Positions 1 through 5,384 of a stretch of DNA of 6,226 nucleotides are shown in pieces. A program made the translations under genes and the position numbers. The DNA is taken from NCBI GenBank assembly GCA_004553405.1, contig SFLO01000048.1:1-6226 (forward strand). The letters run 5' to 3'. Under the pieces are notes generated by a model. It was not told where the DNA came from. It saw only the letters and a list, made by a program, of their open reading frames with translations, and did no database searches. The number at the start of each line of letters is the position of its first letter. Position 1 is the first letter of the stretch. Source of the stretch: Coriobacteriaceae bacterium. GTDB lineage: Bacteria > Actinomycetota > Coriobacteriia > Coriobacteriales > QAMH01.

Positions 1-269
1 TGCGCCCCGGCGTCATCGGCTACGGCCGCATGGTTGAGCTCATGGCCGTCAACCCGCGCGTCATCGTGGGGCTCGAGCCCGTGCGCATCGAGGCGGGCAG
101 CCGCGCCGACCTCACCCTGATCGACCCGACCGCCGAGTGGGTTGTCACCGACGACTTCTATGCCTCCAAGGCCCGCAACTGCGGCTTCACGGGGCATGCC
201 TTCACCGGCATCGCCACCGACGTCTACGTGGGCGGCGAGCCCAAGATGGTCGACGGCCAGCTGCTCTAG
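1..269 (+). CDS. pyrC: Dihydroorotase, C-terminal end (partial)
   Basis: This is the last 89 codons of a gene that begins before the window; the frame is open from base 3 and stops with TAG at 267-269. The visible part matches the C-terminal end of class I (cyclic amidohydrolase) dihydroorotase, which closes N-carbamoyl-aspartate to dihydroorotate in pyrimidine synthesis. Seen in the sequence: an NPR...VGLEP stretch, then the conserved 'G-S-R-A-D-L-T-L-I-D-P' strand that rebuilds the small beta-sandwich domain, then 'W-V-V...SKARNCGFTGH' and a final 'T-D-V-Y-V-G-G'. The usual motif in the family is close to SK-x-NTPF-x-G; here it reads SKARNCGFTG, a mild variant. The metal-binding and catalytic residues lie upstream and cannot be checked. 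A related amidohydrolase is possible, but the pyrK, pyrD and pyrF genes downstream strongly favour dihydroorotase. Confidence 0.88.
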   Translation, partial: RPGVIGYGRMVELMAVNPRVIVGLEPVRIEAGSRADLTLIDPTAEWVVTDDFYASKARNCGFTGHAFTGIATDVYVGGEPKMVDGQLL

Positions 270-304
270 GGCCGCTGCGCCGCACCGCATAGCGCAATGC
301 ATCT

Positions 305-340
305 GCTTGGGGAGCGCTCCTTGCTCCCCAAGCCTGTTTA
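305..340 (+). terminator. Perfect 11-bp hairpin after pyrC, possible terminator
   Basis: Bases 305-315 (GCTTGGGGAGC) pair perfectly with 323-333 (GCTCCCCAAGC) around a 7-base loop. A short T-containing stretch (CTGTTTA, 334-340) follows, so this could be a Rho-independent terminator for pyrC, although the T tract is weak. The left arm together with the loop also contains a 10-base palindrome (GGAGCGCTCC, 311-320), so an alternative smaller fold exists. It could equally be part of a dispersed intergenic repeat. Confidence 0.45.
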
Positions 341-342
341 GA

Positions 343-360
343 AGGGGCGTCAGCGCCCCT
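343..360 (+). other. Second perfect hairpin in the argF leader
   Basis: Bases 343-349 (AGGGGCG) pair perfectly with 354-360 (CGCCCCT) around a TCAG tetraloop. It lies 9 bases after the 305-333 hairpin and 13 bases before the argF Shine-Dalgarno site (AAAGGAG, 374-380). No T tract follows, so it is not an ordinary terminator. It may stabilise the argF 5' end, modulate its translation, or be half of a two-hairpin repeat element. Confidence 0.5.
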
Positions 361-384
361 GGCAACGAACGAGAAAGGAGCCCC

Positions 385-1380
385 ATGGGCGTCAGCATCA
401 GCGGTAGGAGCTTCCTCAAGCTCCTCGACTTCAGCACCGAAGAGATCGAGTACTTGCTCGCCCTCTCCAAGAACTTCAAGGACATGAAGCGCGCAGGCGT
501 GCCCCACCGCTACCTGGAGGGCAAAAACGTCGTGCTGCTCTTCCAGAAGACCTCCACGCGCACCCGCTGCGCCTTCGAGGTTGGTGCCATGGACCTCGGC
601 ATGGGCGTGACCTACCTCGACCCCGGCTCCTCCCAGATGGGTAAGAAGGAGTCCATCGAGGACACCGCCCGCGTCTTGGGCCGCATGTATGACGGCATCG
701 AGTTCCGCGGCTTTGCGCAGGCAGACGTCGAGTGCCTGGCCGACAACGCCGGCGTGCCCGTGTGGAACGGCCTGACCACCGAGTGGCACCCCACCCAGAT
801 GCTGGCCGACGTCCTCACCATCCAGGAGAACTTCAACTACCAGATCAAGGGTCGCACCGTCGTCTTCATGGGCGACTGCAAGAACAACGTGGCCCGCTCG
901 CTCATGGTGGTCTGCGCCAAGCTGGGCATGAACTACGTCGCCTGCGGTCCTGTCGACTGCATGCCGGGCGCAGACGTGGTCGACGCCTGCACGCCCATCG
1001 CGGCAGAGAACGGCTGCACCATCACCCTCACCCAGAGCGTCGAGGAGGCCTGCACTGGCGCGGACGTCATCTACACGGACGTCTGGGTGTCCATGGGAGA
1101 GCCCGACGAGGTCTGGGAGCAGCGCATCGCAGAGCTCGAGCCCTACCGCGTCACCTCCGCCTGTATGGAGATGGCAAAGCCGGAGGCGATCTTCCTGCAC
1201 TGCCTGCCCGCCTTCCACGACACCAACACCACCATCGGAGCTGAGAAGGCCGAGCAGTTCGGCATCACCGAGATGGAGGTCACCGACGAGGTCTTCGAGT
1301 CCAAGCGCTCGAAGGTCTTCGACGAGGCAGAGAACCGCATGCACACCATCAAGGCCGTGATGTACGCAACGCTCAAGTAG
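385..1380 (+). CDS. argF: Ornithine carbamoyltransferase (ArgF/ArcB family)
   Basis: A complete 331-residue cytoplasmic enzyme, the normal length for the family, which interconverts ornithine plus carbamoyl phosphate with citrulline plus phosphate. The carbamoyl-phosphate loop STRTR is at residues 57-61, HPTQ at 135-138, the ornithine-binding DVWVSMGE at 232-239 and the catalytic HCLP at 272-275. These place it among ornithine rather than aspartate carbamoyltransferases. The stretch 'LDPGSSQMGKKES' resembles the catabolic ArcB branch of the arginine deiminase pathway as much as anabolic ArgF, so direction of use is open. The ATG at 385 is chosen because AAAGGAG (374-380) sits 4 bases upstream and homology begins there; the frame is open further upstream but that part is not protein-like. 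It lies between pyrC and pyrK, with hairpins on both sides, so it is probably its own transcription unit. Confidence 0.95.
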   Translation: MGVSISGRSFLKLLDFSTEEIEYLLALSKNFKDMKRAGVPHRYLEGKNVVLLFQKTSTRTRCAFEVGAMDLGMGVTYLDPGSSQMGKKESIEDTARVLGRMYDGIEFRGFAQADVECLADNAGVPVWNGLTTEWHPTQMLADVLTIQENFNYQIKGRTVVFMGDCKNNVARSLMVVCAKLGMNYVACGPVDCMPGADVVDACTPIAAENGCTITLTQSVEEACTGADVIYTDVWVSMGEPDEVWEQRIAELEPYRVTSACMEMAKPEAIFLHCLPAFHDTNTTIGAEKAEQFGITEMEVTDEVFESKRSKVFDEAENRMHTIKAVMYATLK

Positions 1381-1406
1381 CGCCGCCGCCTGCAGCTGCA
1401 GCTCAC

Positions 1407-1441
1407 ACGGGCTGGGAGGATGCATCCTTCCAGCCCGTTTT
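1407..1441 (+). terminator. Rho-independent terminator of argF
   Basis: Bases 1407-1421 pair with 1424-1438 as a 15-bp stem with one G-U pair (ACGGGCTGGGAGGAT against ATCCTTCCAGCCCGT); in RNA the top pairs would open to give a workable loop. A run of T (1438-1441) follows directly. It lies 26 bases after the argF stop codon, the place expected for a terminator, and separates argF from pyrK. The T run is short, as is common in GC-rich genomes. Confidence 0.8.
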
Positions 1442-1453
1442 GCGCTCTGCCTG

Positions 1454-1481
1454 CTTACTGCCCCCAAAAGTCGACTAGACT
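1454..1481 (+). promoter_or_regulatory. Candidate promoter of pyrK-pyrD
   Basis: TAGACT at 1476-1481 matches the -10 consensus at the three most conserved positions, and CTTACT at 1454-1459 is a weak -35 with a 16-base spacer. It is the most AT-rich part of the gap and lies between the argF terminator and pyrK. Transcription would start near 1488, giving pyrK a leader of only about 35 bases. The -35 match is poor, so the call is tentative. Confidence 0.38.
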
Positions 1482-1490
1482 TAAGGGCAC

Positions 1491-1529
1491 ATGACCGCCT
1501 CGAGGGGAGGAGACAGCAACCTTGTGTAA
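1491..1529 (+). other. Possible 12-codon upstream ORF overlapping the pyrK start
   Basis: An ATG at 1491 opens a short frame of 12 codons ([12 protein letters not shown]) ending with TAA at 1527-1529. It runs through the pyrK Shine-Dalgarno site and its stop lies 3 bases beyond the pyrK TTG start (1522-1524), in another frame. AAGGG (1483-1487) is 3 bases upstream, too close for an ideal ribosome site. If the candidate promoter is right, the ATG would be almost at the RNA 5' end. It may be chance; nothing in the peptide is recognised. Confidence 0.25.
1506..1512 (+). promoter_or_regulatory. Ribosome binding site setting the TTG start of pyrK
   Basis: GGAGGAG at 1506-1512 is a near-perfect anti-16S match, 9 bases before the TTG at 1522. 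No in-frame ATG or GTG is better placed, and homology to PyrK begins about ten residues after this point, so this site decides the start. Confidence 0.8.
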
Positions 1530-2328
1530 CGAGGACATCAAGTTCCAAGAGCTGGGCCAGGTGCTATCCAACGAGTGCATCGCGCCCAATGTCTACGTGA
1601 TGGAGATCACCGCCCCGCGCATCTGCGAGGCCGCCCGCCCCGGGCAGTTCGTGCACGTCAAGGTGGCGGACAACCCCGTGCAGCTGCTGCGCATGCCCTT
1701 CGGCGTCTACGACTGCAACCCCCAGATCGGCTCGATCGAGATCTGCTTCCAGGTGCTGGGAGAGGGCACCCGCCAGCTGAGCACGCTGAGCATCGGCGAG
1801 CGCGTCGACGTGCTGGGGCCCATCGGCAACGGCTGGAGCATGCCCCAGGGCACCGGCCACGCCCTCATCATCAGCGGCGGACTGGGCGCCGCCCCCATGA
1901 ACCTGCTGGCCCGCGAGCTGTGCGCGCGCGGCTGCACGGTCGACATCGTCATGGGCGGCCCCAGCTCAGAAAGGCTGGTCTGCCGCGAGCGCCTGGCCAA
2001 GAGCGCCCTGGCAAGCGGCGGCAAGCTGCTGGTCTCGACAGACGACGGATCCGAGGGCCTGCACGGCTTTTGCACCCAGATCAGCGACGAGCTGCTGCGC
2101 CAGGAGGGCCAGGACTACGACTACATCTGCGTTTGCGGCCCCGGCCCCATGGAGCGCAACGCCGTCAGGCTGCCCCTCGAGCTGGGCATCTACACAGAGG
2201 CATCCTTCGAGAAGCTCATGGCCTGCGGCATCGGCGCCTGCCTGAGCTGCATCGTCGAGACCGTCGACGGCCGCAAGCGCTGCTGCGTTGACGGCCCTGT
2301 CTTCGATGTTGCAAAGGTGGTGTGGTAA
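1522..2328 (+). CDS. pyrK: Dihydroorotate dehydrogenase B, electron transfer subunit
   Basis: A 268-residue protein starting with TTG, normal in length for PyrK. It is the iron-sulfur flavoprotein partner of PyrD in class 1B dihydroorotate dehydrogenase, passing electrons from FMN in PyrD through a 2Fe-2S cluster and FAD to NAD+. The N-terminal ferredoxin-reductase-type FAD domain carries RMPFGVYD at 57-64; the family usually has a serine where G61 stands. The NAD-binding domain shows GGLGAAP at 119-125 and a late CGPGPM. The C-terminal cluster motif has cysteines at 235, 240 and 243, then C255 just before the typical VDGPVF; C254 is an extra neighbour. The TAA stop shares a base with the pyrD ATG, so the two subunits are probably translationally coupled. 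Similar subunits occur in other flavin reductases, but the pyrD partner settles the assignment. Confidence 0.95.
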   Translation: MCNEDIKFQELGQVLSNECIAPNVYVMEITAPRICEAARPGQFVHVKVADNPVQLLRMPFGVYDCNPQIGSIEICFQVLGEGTRQLSTLSIGERVDVLGPIGNGWSMPQGTGHALIISGGLGAAPMNLLARELCARGCTVDIVMGGPSSERLVCRERLAKSALASGGKLLVSTDDGSEGLHGFCTQISDELLRQEGQDYDYICVCGPGPMERNAVRLPLELGIYTEASFEKLMACGIGACLSCIVETVDGRKRCCVDGPVFDVAKVVW

Positions 2329-3251
2329 TGGCTCCCGTCAAGCCCAAGCTGCAGGTCGACCTCGGCGGCCTGATCATGGCAAACCCCGTGACCACTGCCA
2401 GCGGCACCTTCGCCGCAGGCCGCGAGTACGCGGACTTCTACGATCTCAAGACCCTGGGCGCCGTGACCACCAAGGGCGTGTCGCGCGACCCCTGGGCAGG
2501 TAACGACTCCCCGCGCATCGCAGAGACCCCCAGCGGCATGCTCAACAGCATCGGCCTGCAGAACCCCGGCGTCGAGGCCTTCTGCGCAGGGCCCCTCAAG
2601 TGGCTCGCCGAGCAGGACGTGCCCGTCATCGTCAACGTCTCCGGGCACTCGCTCGAGGAGTACGCCGCCGTCATCGAGCGCTTGGAAGACGAGCCCGCCG
2701 TGAGGGCCTACGAGGTCAACATCTCGTGCCCCAACGTCGACGCGGGCGGCATGACCTTCGGCACGGACCCGGCCCAGGCCGCCCAGGTGACGCGCCTGTG
2801 CCGCGCGGCCACCAAGCGCCCCCTCATCGTCAAACTCACGCCCAACGTGACCGACGTGACCCTCATCGCGCAGCACGTGGCAGACGCCGGCGCAGACGCC
2901 CTGAGCCTTATCAACACGCTGTTGGGCATGGCAGTCGACGCCCGCACCCGCAGGCCCAAGCTGGCCCGCGTGGTGGGCGGGCTTTCTGGCCCGGCCGTCA
3001 AGCCGGTAGCTCTGCGCATGGTGTGGCAGGTGCACCAGGCCGTCGAGGTGCCCATCTTGGGCATGGGCGGCATCATGACGGCAGAGGACGCCATCGAGTT
3101 CATGCTCTGCGGCGCCACGGCCGTCGCCGCGGGCACGGTCAACTTCGTCAACCCGCACGCTGGCCAGGAGCTGGTGCGCGGCATCGAGCAGTACTGCATC
3201 GACAACGGAGTGGCAGACGTCAACGAGCTGGTGGGTGCCCTGCAGGCATAG
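2328..3251 (+). CDS. pyrD: Dihydroorotate dehydrogenase B (NAD+), catalytic subunit
   Basis: A 307-residue FMN TIM-barrel enzyme that oxidises dihydroorotate to orotate, the fourth step of UMP synthesis. Family motifs run in order: ASGTF (24-28), TTKGVS (47-52, with FMN/substrate lysine K49), the NSIGLQNPG loop (73-81), NISCPNV (131-137) with C134 as the catalytic base that marks class 1 enzymes, K169 in KLTPN, and the phosphate-binding GMGGI (245-249). There is no membrane-binding N-terminal extension, as expected for a soluble class 1 enzyme; class 1B is shown by the adjacent pyrK. The frame opens at a GTG six bases earlier, but the ATG at 2328 is preferred: it overlaps the pyrK stop (TAATG) and AAAGGTGG (2313-2320) lies 7 bases upstream. 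It forms a two-gene unit with pyrK. Confidence 0.96.
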   Translation: MAPVKPKLQVDLGGLIMANPVTTASGTFAAGREYADFYDLKTLGAVTTKGVSRDPWAGNDSPRIAETPSGMLNSIGLQNPGVEAFCAGPLKWLAEQDVPVIVNVSGHSLEEYAAVIERLEDEPAVRAYEVNISCPNVDAGGMTFGTDPAQAAQVTRLCRAATKRPLIVKLTPNVTDVTLIAQHVADAGADALSLINTLLGMAVDARTRRPKLARVVGGLSGPAVKPVALRMVWQVHQAVEVPILGMGGIMTAEDAIEFMLCGATAVAAGTVNFVNPHAGQELVRGIEQYCIDNGVADVNELVGALQA

Positions 3252-3261
3252 GCGCCGCACA

Positions 3262-3286
3262 CCCGCGAAAAAAGGACACACGCGGG
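3262..3286 (+). other. Small GC-rich hairpin after pyrD
   Basis: CCCGCG (3262-3267) pairs with CGCGGG (3281-3286) around a 13-base loop that holds six A residues. It lies 10 bases after the pyrD stop. There is no T tract after it, so termination is unlikely to be of the simple intrinsic type. The stem is short and may be chance in DNA this rich in GC. Confidence 0.3.
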
Positions 3287-3308
3287 CACCGAGGGGACAC
3301 ATCCGCAG

Positions 3309-3336
3309 CTGAGAGCCCTTCGATGTGCGCTATTGT
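3309..3336 (+). promoter_or_regulatory. Candidate promoter of pyrF
   Basis: CTGAGA (3309-3314) matches four of six -35 consensus bases, and TATTGT (3331-3336) matches four of six -10 bases with a 16-base spacer. It falls in the 141-base gap between pyrD and pyrF and would give a leader of about 50 bases. The long gap supports a separate start, but both elements are imperfect. Confidence 0.4.
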
Positions 3337-3373
3337 TATCGACATCACCGGTGCGCCGCACGGGCGGCGAGGT

Positions 3374-3382
3374 GGGAAAGGA
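3374..3382 (+). promoter_or_regulatory. Ribosome binding site setting the pyrF start
   Basis: GGGAAAGGA (3374-3382) lies 10 bases before the ATG at 3393. It supports this ATG over a TTG at 3333 in the same frame, which has no comparable site and would add 20 residues unlike the family. Confidence 0.65.
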
Positions 3383-3392
3383 CGCAGAGATC

Positions 3393-4112
3393 ATGACTTG
3401 GCGTGAGGAAAGCGAGCGCGACCGCATCATCGTCGCATTGGACTGCAGCGCAGACGAGGCCATCGTCCTCGGCGAGAAGCTCGCAGGGCATGCGCGGTGG
3501 GTCAAGGTGGGCATGACCCTCTACTACGCAGTGGGTCCCGCCATCATCCGCAGCCTTCACAAGCTGGGCTTCAAGGTCTTCCTCGACCTCAAGCTGCACG
3601 ACATCCCACATCAGATCCAGGGTGCGGCGGCGAGCATGGCCGCAGCGGGCGCAGACCTCATCACCGTGCACGCCTCCGGCGGTGCGGACATGATGGCGGC
3701 AGCTGTCAAGGGCGCCCACCGCGCCTGCCGCGAGGATGGCCGTCCCGACCCGCTCGTCTGCGGCATCACGGTCCTCACCAGCATGGACCAGGCGGCTCTG
3801 GAGTCCATCGGCATCGAGGTCGAGCCCCTGGAGCAGGTCACGCGCCTGGCCAGGCTCGCCCAGGAGGCCGGCCTGAGCGGCATCGTCTGCTCTCCGCAGG
3901 AAGCCGCCGCCATGAGGGAGCTCCTGGGCCCGGATGCCTGCATCGTCACCCCAGGCGTGAGGCCCCAGGGCGCCGCGCTGGGCGACCAGAGCCGCGTGGC
4001 AACGCCCGCCTCTGCCTTCCAGGCCGGGGCATCGCACCTGGTCATCGGCCGCCCCATCACCCAGGCGGCAGACCCCGTGGCTGCCTTCGAGGAGATCGTC
4101 GCCAGCCTCTAG
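3393..4112 (+). CDS. pyrF: Orotidine 5'-phosphate decarboxylase
   Basis: A 239-residue cytoplasmic TIM-barrel enzyme that decarboxylates OMP to UMP, the last step of de novo pyrimidine synthesis; it needs no cofactor and works as a dimer. The length and motifs are those of the short bacterial group 1 enzyme. Seen in order: IIVALD near the N-terminus, VKVGMTLYY, then the catalytic DLKLHDIP with D65, K67 and D70 (the Asp-Lys-Asp charge network, K67 being the proton donor), HASGG, ITVLTS, VTPGVRP, and VIGRPIT as the C-terminal phosphate-binding loop. Only the first few residues (TWREESER) look variable. pyrE, often next to pyrF, is absent; mihF follows after 83 bases, the order known from other actinobacteria. 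Confidence 0.96.
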   Translation: MTWREESERDRIIVALDCSADEAIVLGEKLAGHARWVKVGMTLYYAVGPAIIRSLHKLGFKVFLDLKLHDIPHQIQGAAASMAAAGADLITVHASGGADMMAAAVKGAHRACREDGRPDPLVCGITVLTSMDQAALESIGIEVEPLEQVTRLARLAQEAGLSGIVCSPQEAAAMRELLGPDACIVTPGVRPQGAALGDQSRVATPASAFQAGASHLVIGRPITQAADPVAAFEEIVASL

Positions 4113-4131
4113 CCCGCACCGCATGTACGCC

Positions 4132-4147
4132 GCGCCCAGCAGGGCGC
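4132..4147 (+). other. Short hairpin between pyrF and mihF
   Basis: GCGCCC (4132-4137) pairs with GGGCGC (4142-4147) around an AGCA tetraloop, 19 bases after the pyrF stop. The right arm overlaps a 10-base palindrome (AGGGCGCCCT, 4141-4150). No T run follows, so it may at most attenuate or stabilise the message. Confidence 0.35.
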
Positions 4148-4195
4148 CCTACAGACGCCCGCCCGCAGGGGAGGGCACATCCCAAAGGAGGACAC

Positions 4196-4507
4196 ATGGC
4201 ACTGCCCCAGCTTTCCGATGAACAGCGCAAAGAGGCCCTCGCCAAGGCCGCAGAGGCCCGCAAGGCGCGCGCCGCGCTGCGCGAGCAGATCAAGAACGGC
4301 GAGAAGACCGTCGCAGACATCCTCGCAGACGTCGACGACCCCGTGGTCGCCCGTATGAGGGTCTCGATGCTCATCGAGTCGCTGCCCGGCTACGGCAAGG
4401 CCAAGGCCGCAAAGCTCATGGAGGAGCTCGACATCTCCGCAAGCCGCCGCATCAAGGGCCTCGGCACGCGCCAGCGCGACGAGCTGCTCGAGCGCCTGGG
4501 CCGCTAG
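4196..4507 (+). CDS. mihF: Actinobacterial integration host factor (mIHF)
   Basis: A 103-residue basic DNA-binding protein of the actinobacterial mIHF family, unrelated in fold to the IHF/HU proteins of proteobacteria. The family is nucleoid-associated and bends or compacts DNA. The N-terminal third is a charged Ala/Lys/Arg/Glu helix (about 7-35). The core begins near 38 (TVADILAD...), and the helix-turn-helix-type DNA-binding unit is clear: LPGYGK at 63-68, then AAKLMEEL, then SRRIKGLGTRQR at 83-94, which follows the family pattern of LPGVGK...RRVRGLG. The ATG at 4196 has an ideal AAAGGAGG (4184-4191) 4 bases upstream; the reading frame is open much further upstream only because it shadows pyrF. 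gmk begins 4 bases after the stop. The strong ribosome site suggests high expression, as expected for a nucleoid protein. Confidence 0.93.
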   Translation: MALPQLSDEQRKEALAKAAEARKARAALREQIKNGEKTVADILADVDDPVVARMRVSMLIESLPGYGKAKAAKLMEELDISASRRIKGLGTRQRDELLERLGR

Positions 4508-4511
4508 CGCC

Positions 4512-5072
4512 ATGGCGGGTGCGCTCTTCGTCATCTCCGGCCCCGCGGGGGCCGGCAAGGGTACGCTGCTCGGCCGCGCCGTCGAGCAGCTGCCCCGCTC
4601 CTGGGTCTCAATCAGCGCCACCACCCGCGCGCCGCGCGGCAGCGAGCAAGACGGTGTGGAGTACTTCTTCCTCAGCAGGGAGGAGTTCGAGCAGCGCATC
4701 GCCCAAGACGGCTTCATCGAGTACGCCCTGGTGCACGGCAACTACTACGGCACCCCGCTCGAGCCCATCAGGGAGCACGTGCGGCAGGGCGACGCCGTCT
4801 TCTTGGAGATCGACGTCCAGGGCGCCTTCCAGGTGCTCGACAAGATCCCGGACGCCAAGCTCATCTTCATCGCCCCGCCCAGCATGGAGGTGCTCGAGCA
4901 GCGCCTGCGCGGCCGCGCCACGGATTCCGAGGAGCAGATCACGCTGCGCCTCGCCAACGCGGCAGGCGAGCTGGAGGCCTCCAAGCGCTACCACCACGTG
5001 GTGGTCAACGACGAGCTCGAAAGGGCTACTCAGGAGCTTGTGCAGGTGATACAATCTTACGTCGGCTATTAG
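4512..5072 (+). CDS. gmk: Guanylate kinase
   Basis: A 186-residue kinase that phosphorylates GMP to GDP with ATP, needed for GTP and dGTP supply and for GMP salvage. The Walker A loop is GPAGAGKGT (10-18), with alanine at position 12 where most homologues have serine. The GMP-binding segment SISATTRAPRGSEQDGVEYFF (33-53) keeps S35, R39, R42, E45 and Y51, though the usual PRPGE is PRGSE. EYALVHGNYYGT (70-81), LEIDVQGA (98-105) and the lid RLRGRATDSEE (131-141) are typical. It starts 4 bases after mihF with no clear Shine-Dalgarno site of its own, so translation probably depends on coupling to mihF. The nearby omega subunit gene, whose promoter lies in the gmk end, completes a known actinobacterial order. 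Confidence 0.96.
   Translation: MAGALFVISGPAGAGKGTLLGRAVEQLPRSWVSISATTRAPRGSEQDGVEYFFLSREEFEQRIAQDGFIEYALVHGNYYGTPLEPIREHVRQGDAVFLEIDVQGAFQVLDKIPDAKLIFIAPPSMEVLEQRLRGRATDSEEQITLRLANAAGELEASKRYHHVVVNDELERATQELVQVIQSYVGY
5027..5055 (+). promoter_or_regulatory. Extended -10 promoter for rpoZ inside gmk
   Basis: TACAAT (5050-5055) matches five of six -10 bases and is preceded by TGA (5047-5049), a correctly placed extended -10 TGn. A weak -35, TACTCA (5027-5032), lies 17 bases further upstream. Transcription would start near 5062, inside the last gmk codons, giving rpoZ a leader of about 40 bases. This is the best promoter match in the window. Confidence 0.6.
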
Positions 5073-5102
5073 ACGGCCACGTAGTTTAAGGAGAACCATC
5101 AC

Positions 5103-5363
5103 ATGTCCATTGTGGAACCCCGTATCGACAAGCTCCTCGACAAGACCGAGGAAGACAAGTACCTGCTCTGCGCGCTCTCTTCCAAGCGCTCCCGCGATAT
5201 CAACGACATGATGCGCGGCCAGCGCGACCGCGCCGTCGCCCTGCAGTCCGTGAGCGAGATCGCCGAGTTCGCTGGCCGCAAGCCGCTCTCCCTCGCCATG
5301 GAGGAGATCGCCCGCGGCGAGGTCTCTTACGACAAGGCGGCGTTCGAGGCAGACGAGGCCTAG
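5103..5363 (+). CDS. rpoZ: DNA-directed RNA polymerase omega subunit
   Basis: An 86-residue protein of the omega family, which wraps the C-terminal end of the beta-prime subunit and helps RNA polymerase assemble. The N-terminal 'EPRIDKLLDKTEEDKY' leads into the conserved helix LSSKRSRDIND (25-35), whose family pattern is AAKRARQIND. The C-terminal KPLSLAMEEIARGEVSY (60-76) is the second family hallmark (KPLTIALEEI...G). The start ATG has AAGGAGA (5088-5094) 8 bases upstream. It follows gmk by 30 bases and thiI follows by 21, so the three are probably co-transcribed, with an additional promoter for rpoZ in the gmk end. Confidence 0.94.
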   Translation: MSIVEPRIDKLLDKTEEDKYLLCALSSKRSRDINDMMRGQRDRAVALQSVSEIAEFAGRKPLSLAMEEIARGEVSYDKAAFEADEA

Positions 5364-5368
5364 CATCC

Positions 5369-5376
5369 AAAGGAGG
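5369..5376 (+). promoter_or_regulatory. Ribosome binding site setting the TTG start of thiI
   Basis: AAAGGAGG (5369-5376) is a full anti-16S match, 8 bases before TTG at 5385. The first in-frame ATG after it would cut away the conserved HEIGLKGRNR segment, so the TTG is clearly the start. Confidence 0.82.
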
Positions 5377-5384
5377 GACGCTCT

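Noticed and set aside
281..290. CGCACCGCAT also present at 4115-4124, just after another stop codon
   Set aside because: A ten-base match in GC-rich intergenic DNA with no extended similarity on either side; most likely chance.
142..384. Upstream extension of the argF frame by about 80 codons
   Set aside because: The added part overlaps pyrC in another frame, reads as Ser/Pro/Arg-rich noise, and the ATG at 385 has a good ribosome site.
1390..1401. Perfect 12-base palindrome CTGCAGCTGCAG after argF
   Set aside because: It has no T tract, does not extend beyond 12 bases, and a much better terminator follows at once; no operator family could be named.
1381..1521. PyrR-type attenuator in the pyrK leader
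   Set aside because: I looked for the conserved PyrR-binding loop and for antiterminator/terminator pairs; the only stable stem belongs to the argF terminator, upstream of the candidate promoter.
202..1548. Very long minus-strand open frames opposite argF, and similar ones at 2190-3302, 3345-4124 and 4608-6011
   Set aside because: Their translations are rich in His, Ala, Gly, Leu and Val without family motifs, typical of antisense shadows in high-GC codons; each lies fully opposite a clear gene.
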